Assembly: GCA_024291935.2 (NCBI GenBank)
Contig: JAGTYA010000024.1
Span: 2,728,001 to 2,792,000, forward strand
Origin: Okapia johnstoni
Lineage: Eukaryota; Chordata; Mammalia; Artiodactyla; Giraffidae
DNA length: 64,000 nucleotides
Direction of reading: 5' to 3'
Shown here: piece after piece, positions 11,260 through 23,180 of the stretch
Layout of the letters: each line of letters begins with the position of its first letter
Position numbering within the stretch: position 1 is the stretch's first letter
The notes under the pieces: model-generated
What the model was told of the DNA's origin: nothing
The model's input: only the letters and a program-made list of their open reading frames with translations
Database searches by the model: none
Position numbers and translations under genes: made by a program

Positions 11260-11420
11260 GATGTCACTGAATCCCCATGACAACCCTATGTCATAGGGCT
11301 ATAATTGTCCCCATTTTACAGATAAAGAATCTGAGATTCAAAGAAGTCAGTAACTTACTCGGGGTCACACAGAAAGTCAGTATGGAGCCTCAGCTTAAAC
11401 CCATCTGACCTGACCCTTAA
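11260..11420 (-). repeat. MIR SINE
   Basis: Antisense MIR: cattttacagataaagaatc, then a ggtcacacag segment and a right end around ctgacc. Confidence 0.75.
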
Positions 11421-12479
11421 CCTTCATGCTTAAGTGCCAACCAGTGGCTAGGCTCCAGCTCAAAAAATGTCAGCCAGTCATCCTGCTGGCATCCAGGCTG
11501 AAATCTGGTGGCTCTTCTCCTGCTAGTCTCTTGTGCCACTGTTGTCAATGCATAATATGCAGAGCCCTCAAAAACATATTGCTGAAGCAGGACAAAGAGC
11601 CTTTGATCATTGTATAAGTCAGTTTCAACCTGCTCTTCTTAAATCAATCATAATTGTATTCACAAACTCAATGATAAAAATGCCTTATGTGTGCATAGAA
11701 CTGAAGAGTTTGTAAAATACTTCCGTGTTCATCATTTTATTTGGGCTTCCCAGTACTTTACGGGATTGGATATCAGATAAATTTAGGTTTGGCTGAGGAA
11801 AACAGAAATGTCAAATGCAATAGAACCATAAACAAACAGGCTTACTCTACTATGCATGTAATATAATACTAGAGGTAGGCAGCACAAATCTGGTATGGAA
11901 GCTCCACAAGGTCATCAGGAATGAAAGTGCCTCCTTTCCTTCAGTTCTGCCTGGCTTCTAACCTCATGGTTCAAAATGGCTGCAAGAGCTCCAGCCACAT
12001 TTGTAGGGCTCCTGTTTAACCGGTATACATGAGTGTAACCAAATTATTCATGGCCAGTGTCCTTTCTGGTTGATCAGTGTCCATCTTTATATTGATTGTT
12101 AAATATTTTAAACACCAACCTCATTAAAACTAGATTACCTGTGTAAAGACCTTATTTCAAAATAGAGTCATATTCTGTGATCCTGAGGATGAGAACTTTA
12201 ACTTATCTTTTGTGAGGACACAATTCAAACCATATCAGCACTCTGATATTTCTTTTAATATTGTTGGCCAAATATAGATACAGGGTGCCACCTAGCTGCA
12301 AGGGAGGCGTGAAGGCATAGTCTTTAGTTGGGTACATTGTTGCTTCCTCCCACTCCCATTAAAGTCAAGATAGTAGAGAAGAAAGGGAGACTGGATATTC
12401 GGTGGAGACTGGCAATCTCTGCCACAAGTAAAAAAGGTTATTTCCTCCTTTTACAGATACACCAGTTCAGAATAACTAT

Positions 12480-12690
12480 GGGATTTACAGGGAAAACTGA
12501 CAGGGAAGTAAGTAAACATATATTGAGCACCAATTGTGTGACAGACAGACCCTGATGAATACATGGTCACATTTAATCTTTAGACAACCCTGCAAGATAG
12601 GCATTATTAGTCCCATGTTACAGACAAGAAAATTATGATTAAATCCGTTGTCTTGTGAGTACAGAGCTGAGACTTAATTCTGGCCCGACT
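12480..12690 (-). repeat. MIR SINE
   Basis: Antisense MIR: tattgagcaccaattgtgtg at the left, a catttaatctttagacaac segment, then a worn core at cccatgttacagacaagaaa. Confidence 0.75.
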
Positions 12691-12966
12691 GATATTATGT
12701 CTGTGAGATGGACCCCAGGAATGGGGCATGAATGTTGAAATCAAAGGACTGTGAGACCAAGCCAAGGGCAAACAGCAGGAGACCTCAGAGAAGCTGGAAC
12801 TCAGAGTCAGACACAAGATGAATTGGCAGAAAAGGCACCAACCCCAAGTTAGCACTGCAAACTCCTCAAAGGCATTAGTGAGATGGAGACCCTTAAGAAA
12901 CCAGAAGCCAAAAGCTGAGAGAAGCCATAGGCATTGTGAGGTCAAAGATGTCTTCACATTAAGATG

Positions 12967-13150
12967 AAAAGTAACAGTACTTCCCTGGTGGTCCAGTGGT
13001 TAAGAATCCACCTTCCAAATGTAGGGGATATAGGTTTGAGGAACTAAGACCCTAAAGCCCATGAGGCAACTAAGCCCTGCACTACAGCTAAGACCTCACA
13101 CTGCCAAGTAAATAAATAATTATTTTAAAAAGACAGAAACTAAAAGTAAC
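12967..13150 (+). mobile_element. CHR-type tRNA-Glu SINE
   Basis: It starts with the tRNA-derived ttccctggtggtccagtggt and ends in an A-rich tail. A 9-bp direct repeat, aaaagtaac, flanks it at 12967-12975 and 13142-13150. Confidence 0.85.
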
Positions 13151-13212
13151 CACCATTTATTGACTGTCTACTGTGCTCCAATAATAACAATAGTAGCTTC
13201 ATTATAGGGAAC

Positions 13213-15627
13213 TAGAATGCAAAAGTTGGAAGTCAGAGCTTCCTGGAGTAACAGGCAAATTTGGCCTTGGAGTACAAAACGAAGCAGGTCAAAGGCTAAC
13301 AGAGTTTTGCCAAGAGAACGCACTAGTCATAGCAAACACCCTCTGCCAACAACACAAGGGAAGTCTCTACACACGGACATCACCAGATGATCAATACCAA
13401 AATCATATTGATTATATTCTTTGCAGCCAGAGATGGAGAAGCTCTATACAGTCAGCAAAAACAAGACCAGAAGCTGACTGTGGCTCAGATCATGAGCTCC
13501 TTATTGCCAAATTCAGACTTAAATTGAAGTAGGGAAGACAATTAGACCATTCAGGTATGACCTAAATCAAATCCCTTACGATTATATAGTGAAAGTGACA
13601 AATAGATTCAAGGGATTAGATCTGGTAGACAGAGCACCTGAAGAACTATGAACAGAGGTTCATGACATTGTATAGAAGGCAGTGATCAAGACCATCCCCA
13701 AGAAAAAGAAATGCAAAAAGCAAAATGGTTGTCTGATGAGGCCTTACAAATAGCTGAGAAAAGAAGAGAAACAAAAGGCAAAGGAGAAAAGGAAAGATAT
13801 ACTTATTTGGATGCAGAGTTCCAAAGAATAGCAAGGAGAGATAAGAAAGCCTTCCTCAGTGATCAATGCAAAGAAATAGAGGAAAACAATAGAATGGGAA
13901 AGACTAGAGATCTCTTCAAGAAAATTAGAGATACCAAGGGAATATTTCATGCTAAGATGGGCACAATAAAAGACAGAGATGGTATGGACCTAACAGAAGC
14001 AGAAGATATTAAGAAAAGATGGCAAGAATACACAGAAGAACTATACAAAAAAGATCCTCATGACCCAGATAACCACGATGGTGTGATCACTCACCTAGAG
14101 CCAGACATCCTGGAATGAGAAGTCAAGTGGGCCTTAGGAAGCATCGCTACAAACAAAGTTAGTGGAGGTGATGGAATTCCAGTTGAGCTATTTCAAATCC
14201 TGAAAGATGATGCTGTGAAAGTGCTGCACTCAATATGTCAGCAAATTTGGAAAACTCAGCAGTGGCCACAGAATTGGAAAAGGTCAGCTTTCATTCCAAT
14301 CCCAAAGAAAGGCAATGCCAAAGAATGCTCAAACTACTGCATAATTGCATTCATCTCACACACTAGCAGAGTGATGCTTAAAATTCTCCAAGTCAGGCTT
14401 CAATAGTACATAAACCGTGACTTCCAGATGTTCAAGCTGTATTTAGAAAAGGCAGAGGAACCAGATATCAAATTGCCAACATCCGTTAGATCATTGAAAA
14501 AGCCAAAGAATTCCAGAAAAACATCTACTTCTGCTTTATTGATTACACCAAAGCCTTTGACTGTGTGGATCACAACAAACTGTGGAAAATTCTGAAAGAG
14601 ATGGGAAATACAAGACCACCTGACCTGCCTCCTGAGAAATCTGTATGCAGGTCAAGAAGCAACAGTTAGAACTGGACATGGAACAACAGACTGATTCCAA
14701 ACCAGGAAAGGAGTACGTCAAGGCTGTATATTGTCACCCTGCTTATTTAACTTATATGCAGAGTACATCATGTGAAATGTCAGGCTGGATGAAGCACAAG
14801 CTGGAATCAAGATTGCCGGGAGAAGTATCAATAACCTCAGATATGCAGATAACACCACCCTTATGGCAAAAAGTGAAGAAGAACTAAAGAGCCTCTTGAT
14901 GAAAGTGAAAGAGGAGAGTGAAAAAGTTGGCTTAAAACTCAACATTTCAGAAAGCAAAGATCATGGCATCCAGTCCCATCACCTCATGGCAAATAGATGG
15001 GGAAACTGTGGAAACAGTGTCAGACTTTACTTTTTTGGGCTCCAGAATCACTGCTGATGGTGATTGCAGCCATGAAATTAAAAGACACTTACTCCTTGGA
15101 AGGAAGGTTATGACCAATCTATATAGCATATTTAAAAGCAGAGACATTACTTTGCCAACAAAGGTCCATCTAGTCAAAGCTATGGTTTTTCCAGTAGTCA
15201 TGTATGGATGTGAGAGTTGGACTATAAAGAAAGCTGAGCGCCAAAAGATTGTTGCTTTTGAACTATGGTGTTGGAGAAGATTCTTGAGAGTCCCTTGGAC
15301 AACAAGGAGATCCAACCAGTCAATCCTAAAGGAAATCAGTCCTGAATATTCATTGGAAGGACTGATGCTGAAGCTGAAACTCCAATACTTTGGCTACCTG
15401 ATGAGAAGTGCCAACTCATTAGAAAAGAACCTGATGCTGGCAAAGATTGAAGGCGAGAGGAGAAGGGGATGACAGAGGATGAGATGGTTGAATGACATCA
15501 CCGACGCGATGGACATGAGTTTGAGTAGGCTCCGGGAGCTGGTGATGGACAGGGAGGCCTGGCGTGCTGCAGTCCATGGGGTTGCAAGAGTTGGACATGA
15601 CTGAGTGACTGAACTGAACTGAACTGA
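13213..15627 (+). mobile_element. BovB LINE, 5'-truncated, 2.4 kb
   Basis: Forward BovB from the end of the endonuclease domain through reverse transcriptase to the gaactgaactgaactga tail. It is the longest uninterrupted BovB in the window. Coding is broken into pieces: an open linker segment at 13711-14118 (QRIARRDKKAFLSDQCKEIE), RT fragments after it, and a 3' segment at 14963-15472. The catalytic RT box reads YADN rather than YADD near 14845. No convincing TSD was found; a MIR-like sequence flanks both sides. Confidence 0.93.
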
Positions 15628-15789
15628 GCTAACATTCTACTAACATTTTACTACTAGTAATTACTATCCTGCAGCTTTGTTGTAAATTTGTGCTATGGGT
15701 ATTGCAGGGCAGAAAACAAGCTTGAGAGACTAACAAACCTGCTCTAGGTCACACAGCTAATGAATGGCGTCACTGTGCCACATACATTT

Positions 15790-15930
15790 CCTCCATCCTC
15801 ACAACAAGCCAGTAAGGTGGAAATTATTACTCTCATTTCTCAGTGGAGGAACCTGAAGCCCAGAGAGGCCAGGTAATTTTCCCAAGATCACACAATTGGT
15901 AAGTGGGAGAACCTGACCCAAACTCAGGGC
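15790..15930 (-). repeat. MIR SINE
   Basis: Antisense MIR: gaggaacctgaagcccagag, then gccaggtaattttcccaag and a cacacaattggtaagtggg segment. Confidence 0.8.
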
Positions 15931-16499
15931 TATGTGCTGGTGAGGAACTTGAAATGGTGCAGCCCAGAGTTGTTTTGGAGCAGATTCTGAACCCCAAGTC
16001 TTGGAACCCCCAAATTCTAGTCAGTGAGTTGTCTTTGCCCCTGACACAGAGTCAGGCAGGACAGAGACCCAATGTGTGCTTCAGAGCCCAGCCTGAGACT
16101 GGGCACCAAGGAGGCAAAGCTTGAGTGTGTGGACTGAATGTGGGATTATAGTCACAGCTCTTCCCTAGACAGACAGGATGCTAAGATGCTGAATTTGGTC
16201 CTTTGGATTTCTTTACGTTTATTTTCACTCTCTTTTAGGCTGAACACAAATGTGAAAAATAATAATAATAGTGTGCAACAGTTAAGGAATTCACACACTA
16301 TCCCTCAAGCCAGCCCTGAGTCATTTCTGACACATGTGATGAGAAAGCAACAACAACCGAATTGAAAATAAAAAATACTCAGATGAAAATTTTCGCTTTG
16401 GCCAGCTGCTGTCACCAGAGCCCCCTGGGAGAAGAATGGAAAGGATGTTGATTCTTCTGCATTCTTCAACGGTTCGCAAATGAGTGTGTAGTCTTGCTA

Positions 16500-16650
16500 A
16501 ATGACAGATTTCTGGGGTCCTCCCTAGAGTTTCTGACTCAGTTAGCTTGAGGTGGGCCTGAGAATATGCATTCTGACAATTTCCCAGGTGATGCAGATGC
16601 TGCCAGCCCAAGAACTGGACTTTGAGAACCCCTGCCCTAAATGAACTTGA
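16500..16650 (+). repeat. MER5-type hAT DNA transposon remnant
   Basis: Motifs typical of MER5A/B: ggtgggcctgagaatatgca, then caggtgatgcagatgctgcc and a ctttgagaaccc end. It is non-autonomous and carries no ORF. Confidence 0.65.
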
Positions 16651-16732
16651 AGTACAACAGGCAAAGGGGTCAAAACTATGTACCCTTGAAAAATCTCATC
16701 AGGCTCTTACCTCTATCCCTTCTCTGGTAGGG

Positions 16733-16869
16733 AAGTAGAGTGGGCTAAAAACCTACCTGCGCTAGCCAAACAGCTGTACAGTTTCTAAGTAACAAGAGAA
16801 TAAACTTCATGTATATATAAGCTCTGCTCTGTTTCCTGGGGCCACACTCACTGGCTGTGTGACCTTGGC
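16733..16869 (+). repeat. Left arm of 137-bp inverted repeat
   Basis: This segment pairs, reverse-complemented and without indels, with 17077-17213. I count 17 mismatches in 137 (about 88% identity). It includes the 5' part of a plus-strand MIR (gtgtgaccttggcaaagtta continues from its end), so this arm is probably the original and the right arm the copy. Confidence 0.93.
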
Positions 16870-16907
16870 AAAGTTATTTATTTTGTGTGAGCCTCACTTT
16901 TAAAGTT

Positions 16908-17076
16908 AAAGTGTTAGTCACTCAGTCATGCCTGCCAGGATCCTCTGTCCATGGAATTCTCCAGGCAAAAATACTGGAGTGGATTGCCATTCCTTTCTCC
17001 AGGGGATCTTCCCAACCCAGGGATTGAACCCGGGTCTCCTGCATTGCAGGCAGATTCTTTACCATCTGAGCCACCA
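16908..17076 (-). mobile_element. Bov-tA SINE (antisense) at inverted-repeat centre
   Basis: Antisense Bov-tA with an internal deletion of roughly 30 nt after gttagtcactcagtcatg. Its tRNA-head end stops at tgagccacca; the usual final ggaagcc is missing and is replaced directly by the inverted-repeat arm at 17077. Confidence 0.88.
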
Positions 17077-17213
17077 GCCAAGGTCACACAGCCAGTGAGT
17101 GTGCACCCAGGAAATGGAGCAAAACTTATATACCCATGAATTTTGTTCTCTTGTTACTTAGAAACTGTATAGCCGTTCGGCTAGCCCAGGTAGGTTTTTG
17201 CCCCACCCTACTT
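17077..17213 (-). repeat. Right arm of 137-bp inverted repeat
   Basis: Reverse-complement copy of 16733-16869. It abuts the truncated SINE on its left and the resumed MIR (tatccatctg) on its right, which suggests it was added between them. Confidence 0.93.
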
Positions 17214-17253
17214 TATCCATCTGTAAAATGGGCATAAGAGTAACTACTTACAA

Positions 17254-17591
17254 AAAGCTTTTGCCTAGGGCTTCCCTGGTGGCTTAGTGGATAAGAATCT
17301 GCCTGCCAATGCAGGGGACACAGGTTCAATCCCTGGTCCGGGAAATTTCCACATGCCAAAGAGCAACTAAGCCCACAAGTCGCAACTACTGAGCCCAAGT
17401 GCTGCAACTACTGAAGCCTGTGAGCCTAGGTCCTGTGCTCCACTACAAGAGAAGCCACTGCAATGAGAATCCTGCACACCACAATGAAGAGTAGCCCCTG
17501 CTCGCCAAAACTCGAGAAAGTTCTCTTGTAGCAATGAAGACCCAGTGCAACCTAAATAAATAAAATTAATTTTAATAAAGCTCTTGCCTAG
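17254..17591 (+). mobile_element. CHR-2-type SINE with 15-bp TSD
   Basis: Forward tRNA-Glu-derived SINE of about 308 bp, from gggcttccctggtggcttag to an A-rich tail. TSDs are aaagcttttgcctag at 17254-17268 and aaagctcttgcctag at 17577-17591, one mismatch apart. Confidence 0.93.
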
Positions 17592-18170
17592 TGTCTGGCA
17601 TGTACATTGATATACGCATTCTAAGTAGTAGCTGTTAGTATTATTACCCTGAGCCGGGGAGTGCTGGGGACTAGAGGAGAAAAGCTAGAACTGTGTCAGA
17701 GCGACACTGCTGGGACAGGATGGGAGAAGCAGCTTCACAGGAACTTTTGGGACCCGAGCCAAGGAACACCCAGCAGGGGTCAGAGGCTCAGGAAGAGAGT
17801 CAGCACAGTGTGAGGGGATGGGTGGATGGGTGATAGAATTCCATTCCAACCCCACGGGATTGCGCCGATGTTCTGAGTACTGAGTCATGGAAGCCTGACT
17901 CAAGTTGGGCTTCTTCCTAAATTGCTGTAGTGTCATGCTCTCCCCTTGAAAACTGCTTCCTCGCCCCCAGAATAGCCAGGTAGCCATGTCTGTACCTCAG
18001 GGTTCCTGCTCCCCTGCCCCACGGCCAATAGAATCACAGAGCATCCATATACCTCCAGTTAATTGACCAACCAGAGACACAGAGACTGTGGTCAAGTAAT
18101 AGGTCAAAGCCAGGGTCAGTGAAATCATCTCCAGAGGGAGCCAGAGAGTAAGTATTTGCCTCTGTCTTTG
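17592..18170. other. Intergenic stretch, nothing recognised
   Basis: Moderately GC-rich sequence without a coding or repeat signature that I can name. Confidence 0.5.
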
Positions 18171-18379
18171 AGGCTTCCCTTGTAGCTCAGTTGGTAAAGA
18201 ATCCGTCTACAATGCAGGAAACCCAGGTTCAATTCCTGGGTTGGGAAGATCCCCTGGAGAAGGAAATGGCAACCCATTCCAGTATTCTTCCCTGGAGAAT
18301 CCCATGGACTGTAGCCTGCCAGGCTCCTCTGTCTATGGGATCGCAAGAGTTGGACACGACTTAGCAACTAAACCACCAC
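18171..18379 (+). mobile_element. Bov-tA SINE
   Basis: Full-length forward element: tRNA head (cttgtagctcagttggtaaa, B-box ggttcaattcc), then the Bov-A core and a right end at gacacgacttagcaacta. Confidence 0.93.
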
Positions 18380-18655
18380 TGAGTCTTCTAGCCCTGCCTG
18401 ATGTCTTTGAGAGGGCCTGCATCCTTTGGGTAAACCCCTTCATAGATGCCACTTGGCAGAGTCCTCTATAGCATAGACACTAGACCTCCTGCCTTTGAGA
18501 GGCATGGCATTACTTCCTCTGCATTTATTGGTTAAAGTGGGCCACAGAGCTGTCCCAGATTCAATGCGGGATGAGACTACACAAGACGTGACTACTGGGA
18601 GGCATGGTTCATGGGGACCATCTTTGAGGACTAGCAGCACAAAATCCATCCAATC

Positions 18656-18898
18656 TCTATACAGCCACCTGCATGCATGTGTGCTAAGTGCTCCAGTCAT
18701 GTCTGACTCTTTGCAACCCCATGGACTATAGCCCACCAGGCTCCTTTGTCCATAGGATTTTCCAGGCAAGAATACTAGAGTGGGCTGCCATGCCCTTCTC
18801 CAGGGGATATTCCTGACACAGGATCGAACCCGGGTCTCCTGCATTGGCAAGTGGGTTCTTTACCACTTGCACCACCTGGGAAGCCCCTGTATAGCCAC
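18656..18898 (-). mobile_element. Bov-tA SINE with TSD
   Basis: Antisense full-length element, tail at the left and tRNA head ending gcaccacctgggaagcccc. TSDs are ctatacagccac at 18656-18667 and ctgtatagccac at 18887-18898. Confidence 0.92.
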
Positions 18899-19754
18899 AA
18901 CCTCCCTCTAAGCTGTCATCAGATCTAGCCTGGAGGTCTGCAGTAATTTTCTAAGAGATCCCCTGCATTACTCTTACCTCTGCCAACCTAGTCCCACCCT
19001 GCCACAGGAGTATTCTTATCAAAATACAAACAACGTCAAATGTAAATTGTCAATCCCCATTTTAAACCCTGCGATGATTTTCCATGGCTCTTGGGAGAAA
19101 GTCCCAGATCTTTAACAAAGCCTGTGAGGTCCTCCATCAGGGACCCAGTTCCAGGTTCCTCACTCTCCCTGCCACCGCCATCCAGGCCTTCCTGCATCTC
19201 CTGCTCCGCCCTTCCCTTTCCTGAGGCCTTCATATTTGCCAGTCCCTCTTCCTGGACCAGTTTCCCTGACTCTTCATCCAACCACCTGCTGCTCATCCTT
19301 CAGGTCTCTGCCTCAGTGCCCCTTCCTAAGAGAGGCTGACCCTAACACTTTGGAGCACTCAACACATTTTTCTGTGAGTAAGAAAAATTCCGACTCAAAG
19401 TGGCCCAAGCAAAAAGAGAATTTGTTCCCTCATGTATCTAAGCCACCAAGGAATAAAAGTTGAGACCCAAACTTTGCTTGAGGTCTCAGCTGGGCCTTTG
19501 GGGAGGCTGGCTCTCTCCTCGGGCAGGCTGTCACCCTATCTGCCAGCCCTAGACCCCAGGACCGTGTCTCCTTGGGCCCGTGCATGTATCTGATTGGCTG
19601 GACCTTCACTTTCAGCCACCTCCCTCCCCCAAGCTGGGAGATGGGATGAATGTGGAAGCAGAGTGGGGCAGGGGTAGTTCCCCAAAGCAGTGTTATTACC
19701 TGAAGAAGGGGGATGTATGCTAGGCAGGTAATAAACACTGATGCATTCTCTTTA
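18899..19754. other. Intergenic stretch with L2-like sequence
   Basis: L2-type motifs occur around 19060-19350 (ctcatccttcaggtctctgc, then ccccttcctaagagaggctg). No gene was seen. Confidence 0.55.
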
Positions 19755-20248
19755 CATATCGTCCTCAACTTAGGATGGGGTTACATTCCAATAAACTCAT
19801 TGTAAGTTGAATATATCATGAGCTGAAAATGCATTCAATATATTCAACCTACCAAACATCGTAACTCAGCCCAGTCTACCTTAAATGTGCTCAGACATTA
19901 GCCTGCAGTTGGGCAAAATCATCTAATGCAAAGACTATTTTATAATCAAGTGCTTAATACGTCACGTAATTTATTGAATACTGTACTGAAAGTGAAAAAC
20001 AGAATGGCTGTGTGGATGCAGAATGGTTGTAAGTGTGTGTGTGGTTTACCCTTGTGACCACATGGCTGCCCCGGAGCTGTGGTTGCCACTGCCCAGCATC
20101 ACAAGAGTATTGTACTGCATATCACCAGCCTGGGGAAAGATCAAACTTCAAAATTCAAAGTATGGTTTCTACTGAATGCATATCACTTTCGAGCCATTGT
20201 GAAGTTGAAAAATTGTAAGTGGAATCATCATAAGTGAGAGACCATTTG
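19755..20248. mobile_element. Tc1/mariner (Tigger-like) non-autonomous element
   Basis: About 494 bp with degenerate terminal inverted repeats. The left end catatcgtcctcaactta pairs with the reverse complement of the right end (caaatggtctctcactta), and a TA dinucleotide sits at both outer edges. Internal motifs (ttattgaatactgtactgaa) are those of a widespread mammalian Tigger-related fossil. There is no transposase ORF. Confidence 0.75.
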
Positions 20249-20289
20249 TATTTTCTTTGCTGGCACCCTGAGTGTCTCCTTCACACGTC

Positions 20290-21025
20290 CGGGCAGTCTC
20301 TCATCTTAGGGTCTTTATACAAGCTGCTCCCTCTGCCTGTAATTTTTTTTTAAGTAATATAAATCTATTAAAATATATTTACTTTGGAATTTCATAGAGA
20401 AAATTCCTAAAAATTGCATGCCCCCTTCACCCAGATTCCCCAAATATTAACATTTTAACACTGTTTTATCATTCTTTTTCTCTCTGTACAAGTATATTTA
20501 TCTATGTGAATACATACATATATATTGTATGTCTATGTCTATTTCTATATATATATATATATATAGTTATATATATAAACCTTATGTTTTCTAAACTGTC
20601 TGAGAGTAAGTTGCAGACATAATTCCCCTTCACCCCAAATACATCAGGGTGTATCTCACCTGGAGAGTGTTTCCTCTGGCTACACAAATGTCTCACTCCG
20701 GATGTGACACACCCTCACCTCCTTAAGTCTTTGAAAATTCAAATGAAACCTTTTTAAGAGAGGCTCCCCGACCACCCTTTTAAAGATTTTCAACCTATCC
20801 CTCCACATACGCTGTTGTCACTCTTGGTCCTCTTCCCCCTTCATACGGTTTCCTCTTTTACGGCACCTTTCACTTTCCAGAATCTTAGAATTGATATATT
20901 AAGTCTATGTACTTTAAGCTTCATAAAGGCAAGTCTCTTGTGTTCACTGAAATATCCTAAGCTCCTAAAACAGTACTTAGCACAAAGCAGATAGTCAATA
21001 AATATTTATTGAATGAATGAACGAG
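20290..21025 (+). repeat. L2 LINE 3' segment with (TA)n run
   Basis: L2-type blocks at 20760-21025 (gaggctccccgaccaccctt, a terminal agtcaataaatatttattga, then atgaatga). A simple TA run lies near 20549-20575, with AT-rich sequence around it. Confidence 0.7.
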
Positions 21026-21639
21026 GCAAGTCAGAGTCACAGCAATGATGGCACAGTGCTTTTCATCAGGTGGCGCCATGGGGCTGGCTCTGTTCTTGGA
21101 GCTTTTCTGTGATGTCCTCAAAGGTGCCCAGGCTCCCAATGGGACAATCTGTGATGCTGGTTTATGTATCCCCTAGCCAAGGTGGGGATGACCCAAGACA
21201 AAACTATGAGATCTCCATTTTGCTATTACCATGGCTCCCCTTTCTCTATCCTTCTTCCACTGCAAAGCTACCCTGTACCCCAGTATTATTCCCCCAGATG
21301 GCAACCATTCCCCTCTTGTGTGTCAGGGACAGGCCAGTTCTGTGCAAAGAGCACCAGGCAGGAACCCTTGGAAAAGTCACTTTCCTCTCTGGGTCCACAT
21401 TCCCTCCTTCATGACTCCATCTGTGAGGCTCTTGGTGACTTAGATATCCTCTGCAATCTCTTTACAGCACTGCCCTTGGAAATCTAGGTTGAGATGGCGC
21501 ACTTTTCTCTGATGGAAGCCTGTGTCTCTTCTTCTTACAGGGAATGGATGATAAAAGTATTTGCAGGTCAGGAGCTTCTGTTTTCTAGTCTCCCAGTTTG
21601 GGACCTAAACATAGCGGAATTTAAATCTAAAGCTGCCAC

Positions 21640-21830
21640 ACCGAAGTAGCTCTATGACTCCGGCAATTTGCTTGAGTGTTCTGAACCTCAGTTCTCTCCA
21701 CTGTGAAACAGGTTTAGTAATATCTCCTGCAGAAGGTTGTTGAGAAGAGTAAATTAAAAGATGCACACAGCTCTGCACATCACCTGACACATAGAAAGGG
21801 TTCTGAAAATAGTAGCTGTTGTTAGTTTCT
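21640..21830 (+). repeat. MIR SINE
   Basis: Forward MIR: ctctatgactccggcaattt, then gaacctcagttctctccact and a tail around cacatagaaagggttctgaa. Confidence 0.78.
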
Positions 21831-22149
21831 GAGCCCCAAGTGGATCCCTGCATGTGCACATGGGTGAGGTTGGGTGGGGCGCATTTCTGGAGTCCTCTCT
21901 GCTCTGCAGGTGTGGGCCTGGGCACTGTGTGCAGCCGCTCCTGCAGGGAACATGGGTGGAGGCTGTGGCTATTCTGGAGACACCAGTTCCTGACGTCTAG
22001 ACAGAGCTCAGGCCCCTCATTTCCCCACCGTAGAGATGGAGCCCAGAAGTCTGAGTCACAGAAAACACTTGAAGGTCTTTGGGAAAGCTCTCCGGGCCAG
22101 GAGCCCTTAGAAGATGTTCCCCCCACATGTTTAGTTTGTTGAAATATTG

Positions 22150-22645
22150 TATTTGTCATTTACATCTGCAAAACAAAATAACTCTCAAAACGTAATGGCT
22201 TCAAAGAGCAAACATATATTCTTTCACACCGTTTCTGAGGCTCAGCAATCAGGAGGCAGCTTAGCTGGGTGGCCTGGCTCAGGCTCTTTCACGAGTCTGT
22301 GGTCAGCCAAGGTCAGCCAAGCTCTCTGCAGACAAATGAGAGCTTTAACCGAGGCTGAGGGATCCTCTTACTGGAAGCTCAGTCACACAGCCAGGAAGCT
22401 TGGGTTCTTCGCCTTGTGCCTTTCTCCATAGGGATGCCTAACACTGGGCAGAATAAGCAAAGTAAAAGAGAGAAAGTACAGGACAGAACCTTAGCATCTT
22501 TTATAACCTAATCTCAAAAGTGACATGCCATCATTTCTGTCACACTCTAGTCACCACACAGACCAACCTGATACAATGTGCAGGCAGGTATTACATGAGG
22601 AGGCAGGGCTCCCTGGGAGCTATTTTGAAAGCTGCCCATCACAGG
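22150..22645 (+). repeat. Ancient LINE/LTR-like repeat, family also at 28560
   Basis: This segment shares several blocks with 28560-29170, including atcttttataacctaatctc versus atcttttataacctagactc and the following aagtgacat segment. Both are copies of one old mammalian interspersed repeat, probably an L1M-type 3' end; I cannot name the subfamily. Confidence 0.6.
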
Positions 22646-23180
22646 TATAATTTCCATATAATGAAATTCATAGATCTTAGCTATGCAGTTTGATCAGATT
22701 TTTAATATATATTTGACCCTTGATGTGATTTACTGATTTATTTTTGGCTGCGCTGGGTCTTCACTGGGCTTACTCTAGTGCAGGGAAGGGGGGCTACTCT
22801 TCATTGTGGTGTGTGGGCTTCTCTTGAGGTAGCTCTGGAGCTCAGGCTCAGTAGCTGCGGTGAATGGGCTTAGTTGCCCCGCAGCATGTGCAATCTTCCC
22901 GGACCAGAGATCGAACCCATGTCCCCTGTATTGGCAGGTAGATTCTTAACCACTGGACCACCAGGGAAGCCCAAGCCCAGTTTGATGAGTTTTAACAATT
23001 AAATATTCTCCTGAAGCTCACACTCCTGTCAAGATTTAGAATGTGTCCATTCCCTCACAATGCCCCGCATCCTCAGAACGTTCCTCAGAACAGCCATCAC
23101 CTCACACCTCGTCATGGTCGATCCTCCCTCCCCCAAGCAACCTCTGATCTTATTTCTATCTATACCTGATCCACAGTTGT
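22640..23180 (+). repeat. Old L1-type remnant split by a CHR SINE
   Basis: Segments at about 22640-22724 and 22973-23180 (tttgatgagttttaacaatt, then cctcccccaagcaacctctg) look like one eroded LINE. They are separated by the SINE at 22725-22972. Confidence 0.5.
22725..22972 (-). mobile_element. CHR-type SINE (antisense)
   Basis: Antisense tRNA-Glu SINE: tttttggctgcgctgggtct at the left and accactggaccaccagggaa at the right. Confidence 0.9.

Larger units (their letters stand above)
10489..12966. other. Intergenic stretch with old repeats
   Basis: No gene was seen. It holds MIR copies near 11260-11420 and 12480-12690. An ancient LINE- or LTR-like segment at about 11770-12240 ends in the common ggacacaattcaaaccatat motif. 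Short open frames show no family resemblance. Confidence 0.55.
15628..16732. other. Intergenic stretch with MIR and MER5-type remnants
   Basis: No gene was seen. An antisense MIR lies at about 15790-15930 and a (AAT)n run near 16258-16272. A hAT-type MER5 remnant lies around 16500-16650. Confidence 0.6.
16820..17255 (+). repeat. MIR SINE, interrupted
   Basis: Forward MIR runs from about 16820 to 16902 (ctggctgtgtgaccttggca, then gtgagcctcactttt). It resumes at 17214 with tatccatctgtaaaatgggc. The break holds a Bov-tA SINE plus the inverted copy of upstream sequence. Confidence 0.75.
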
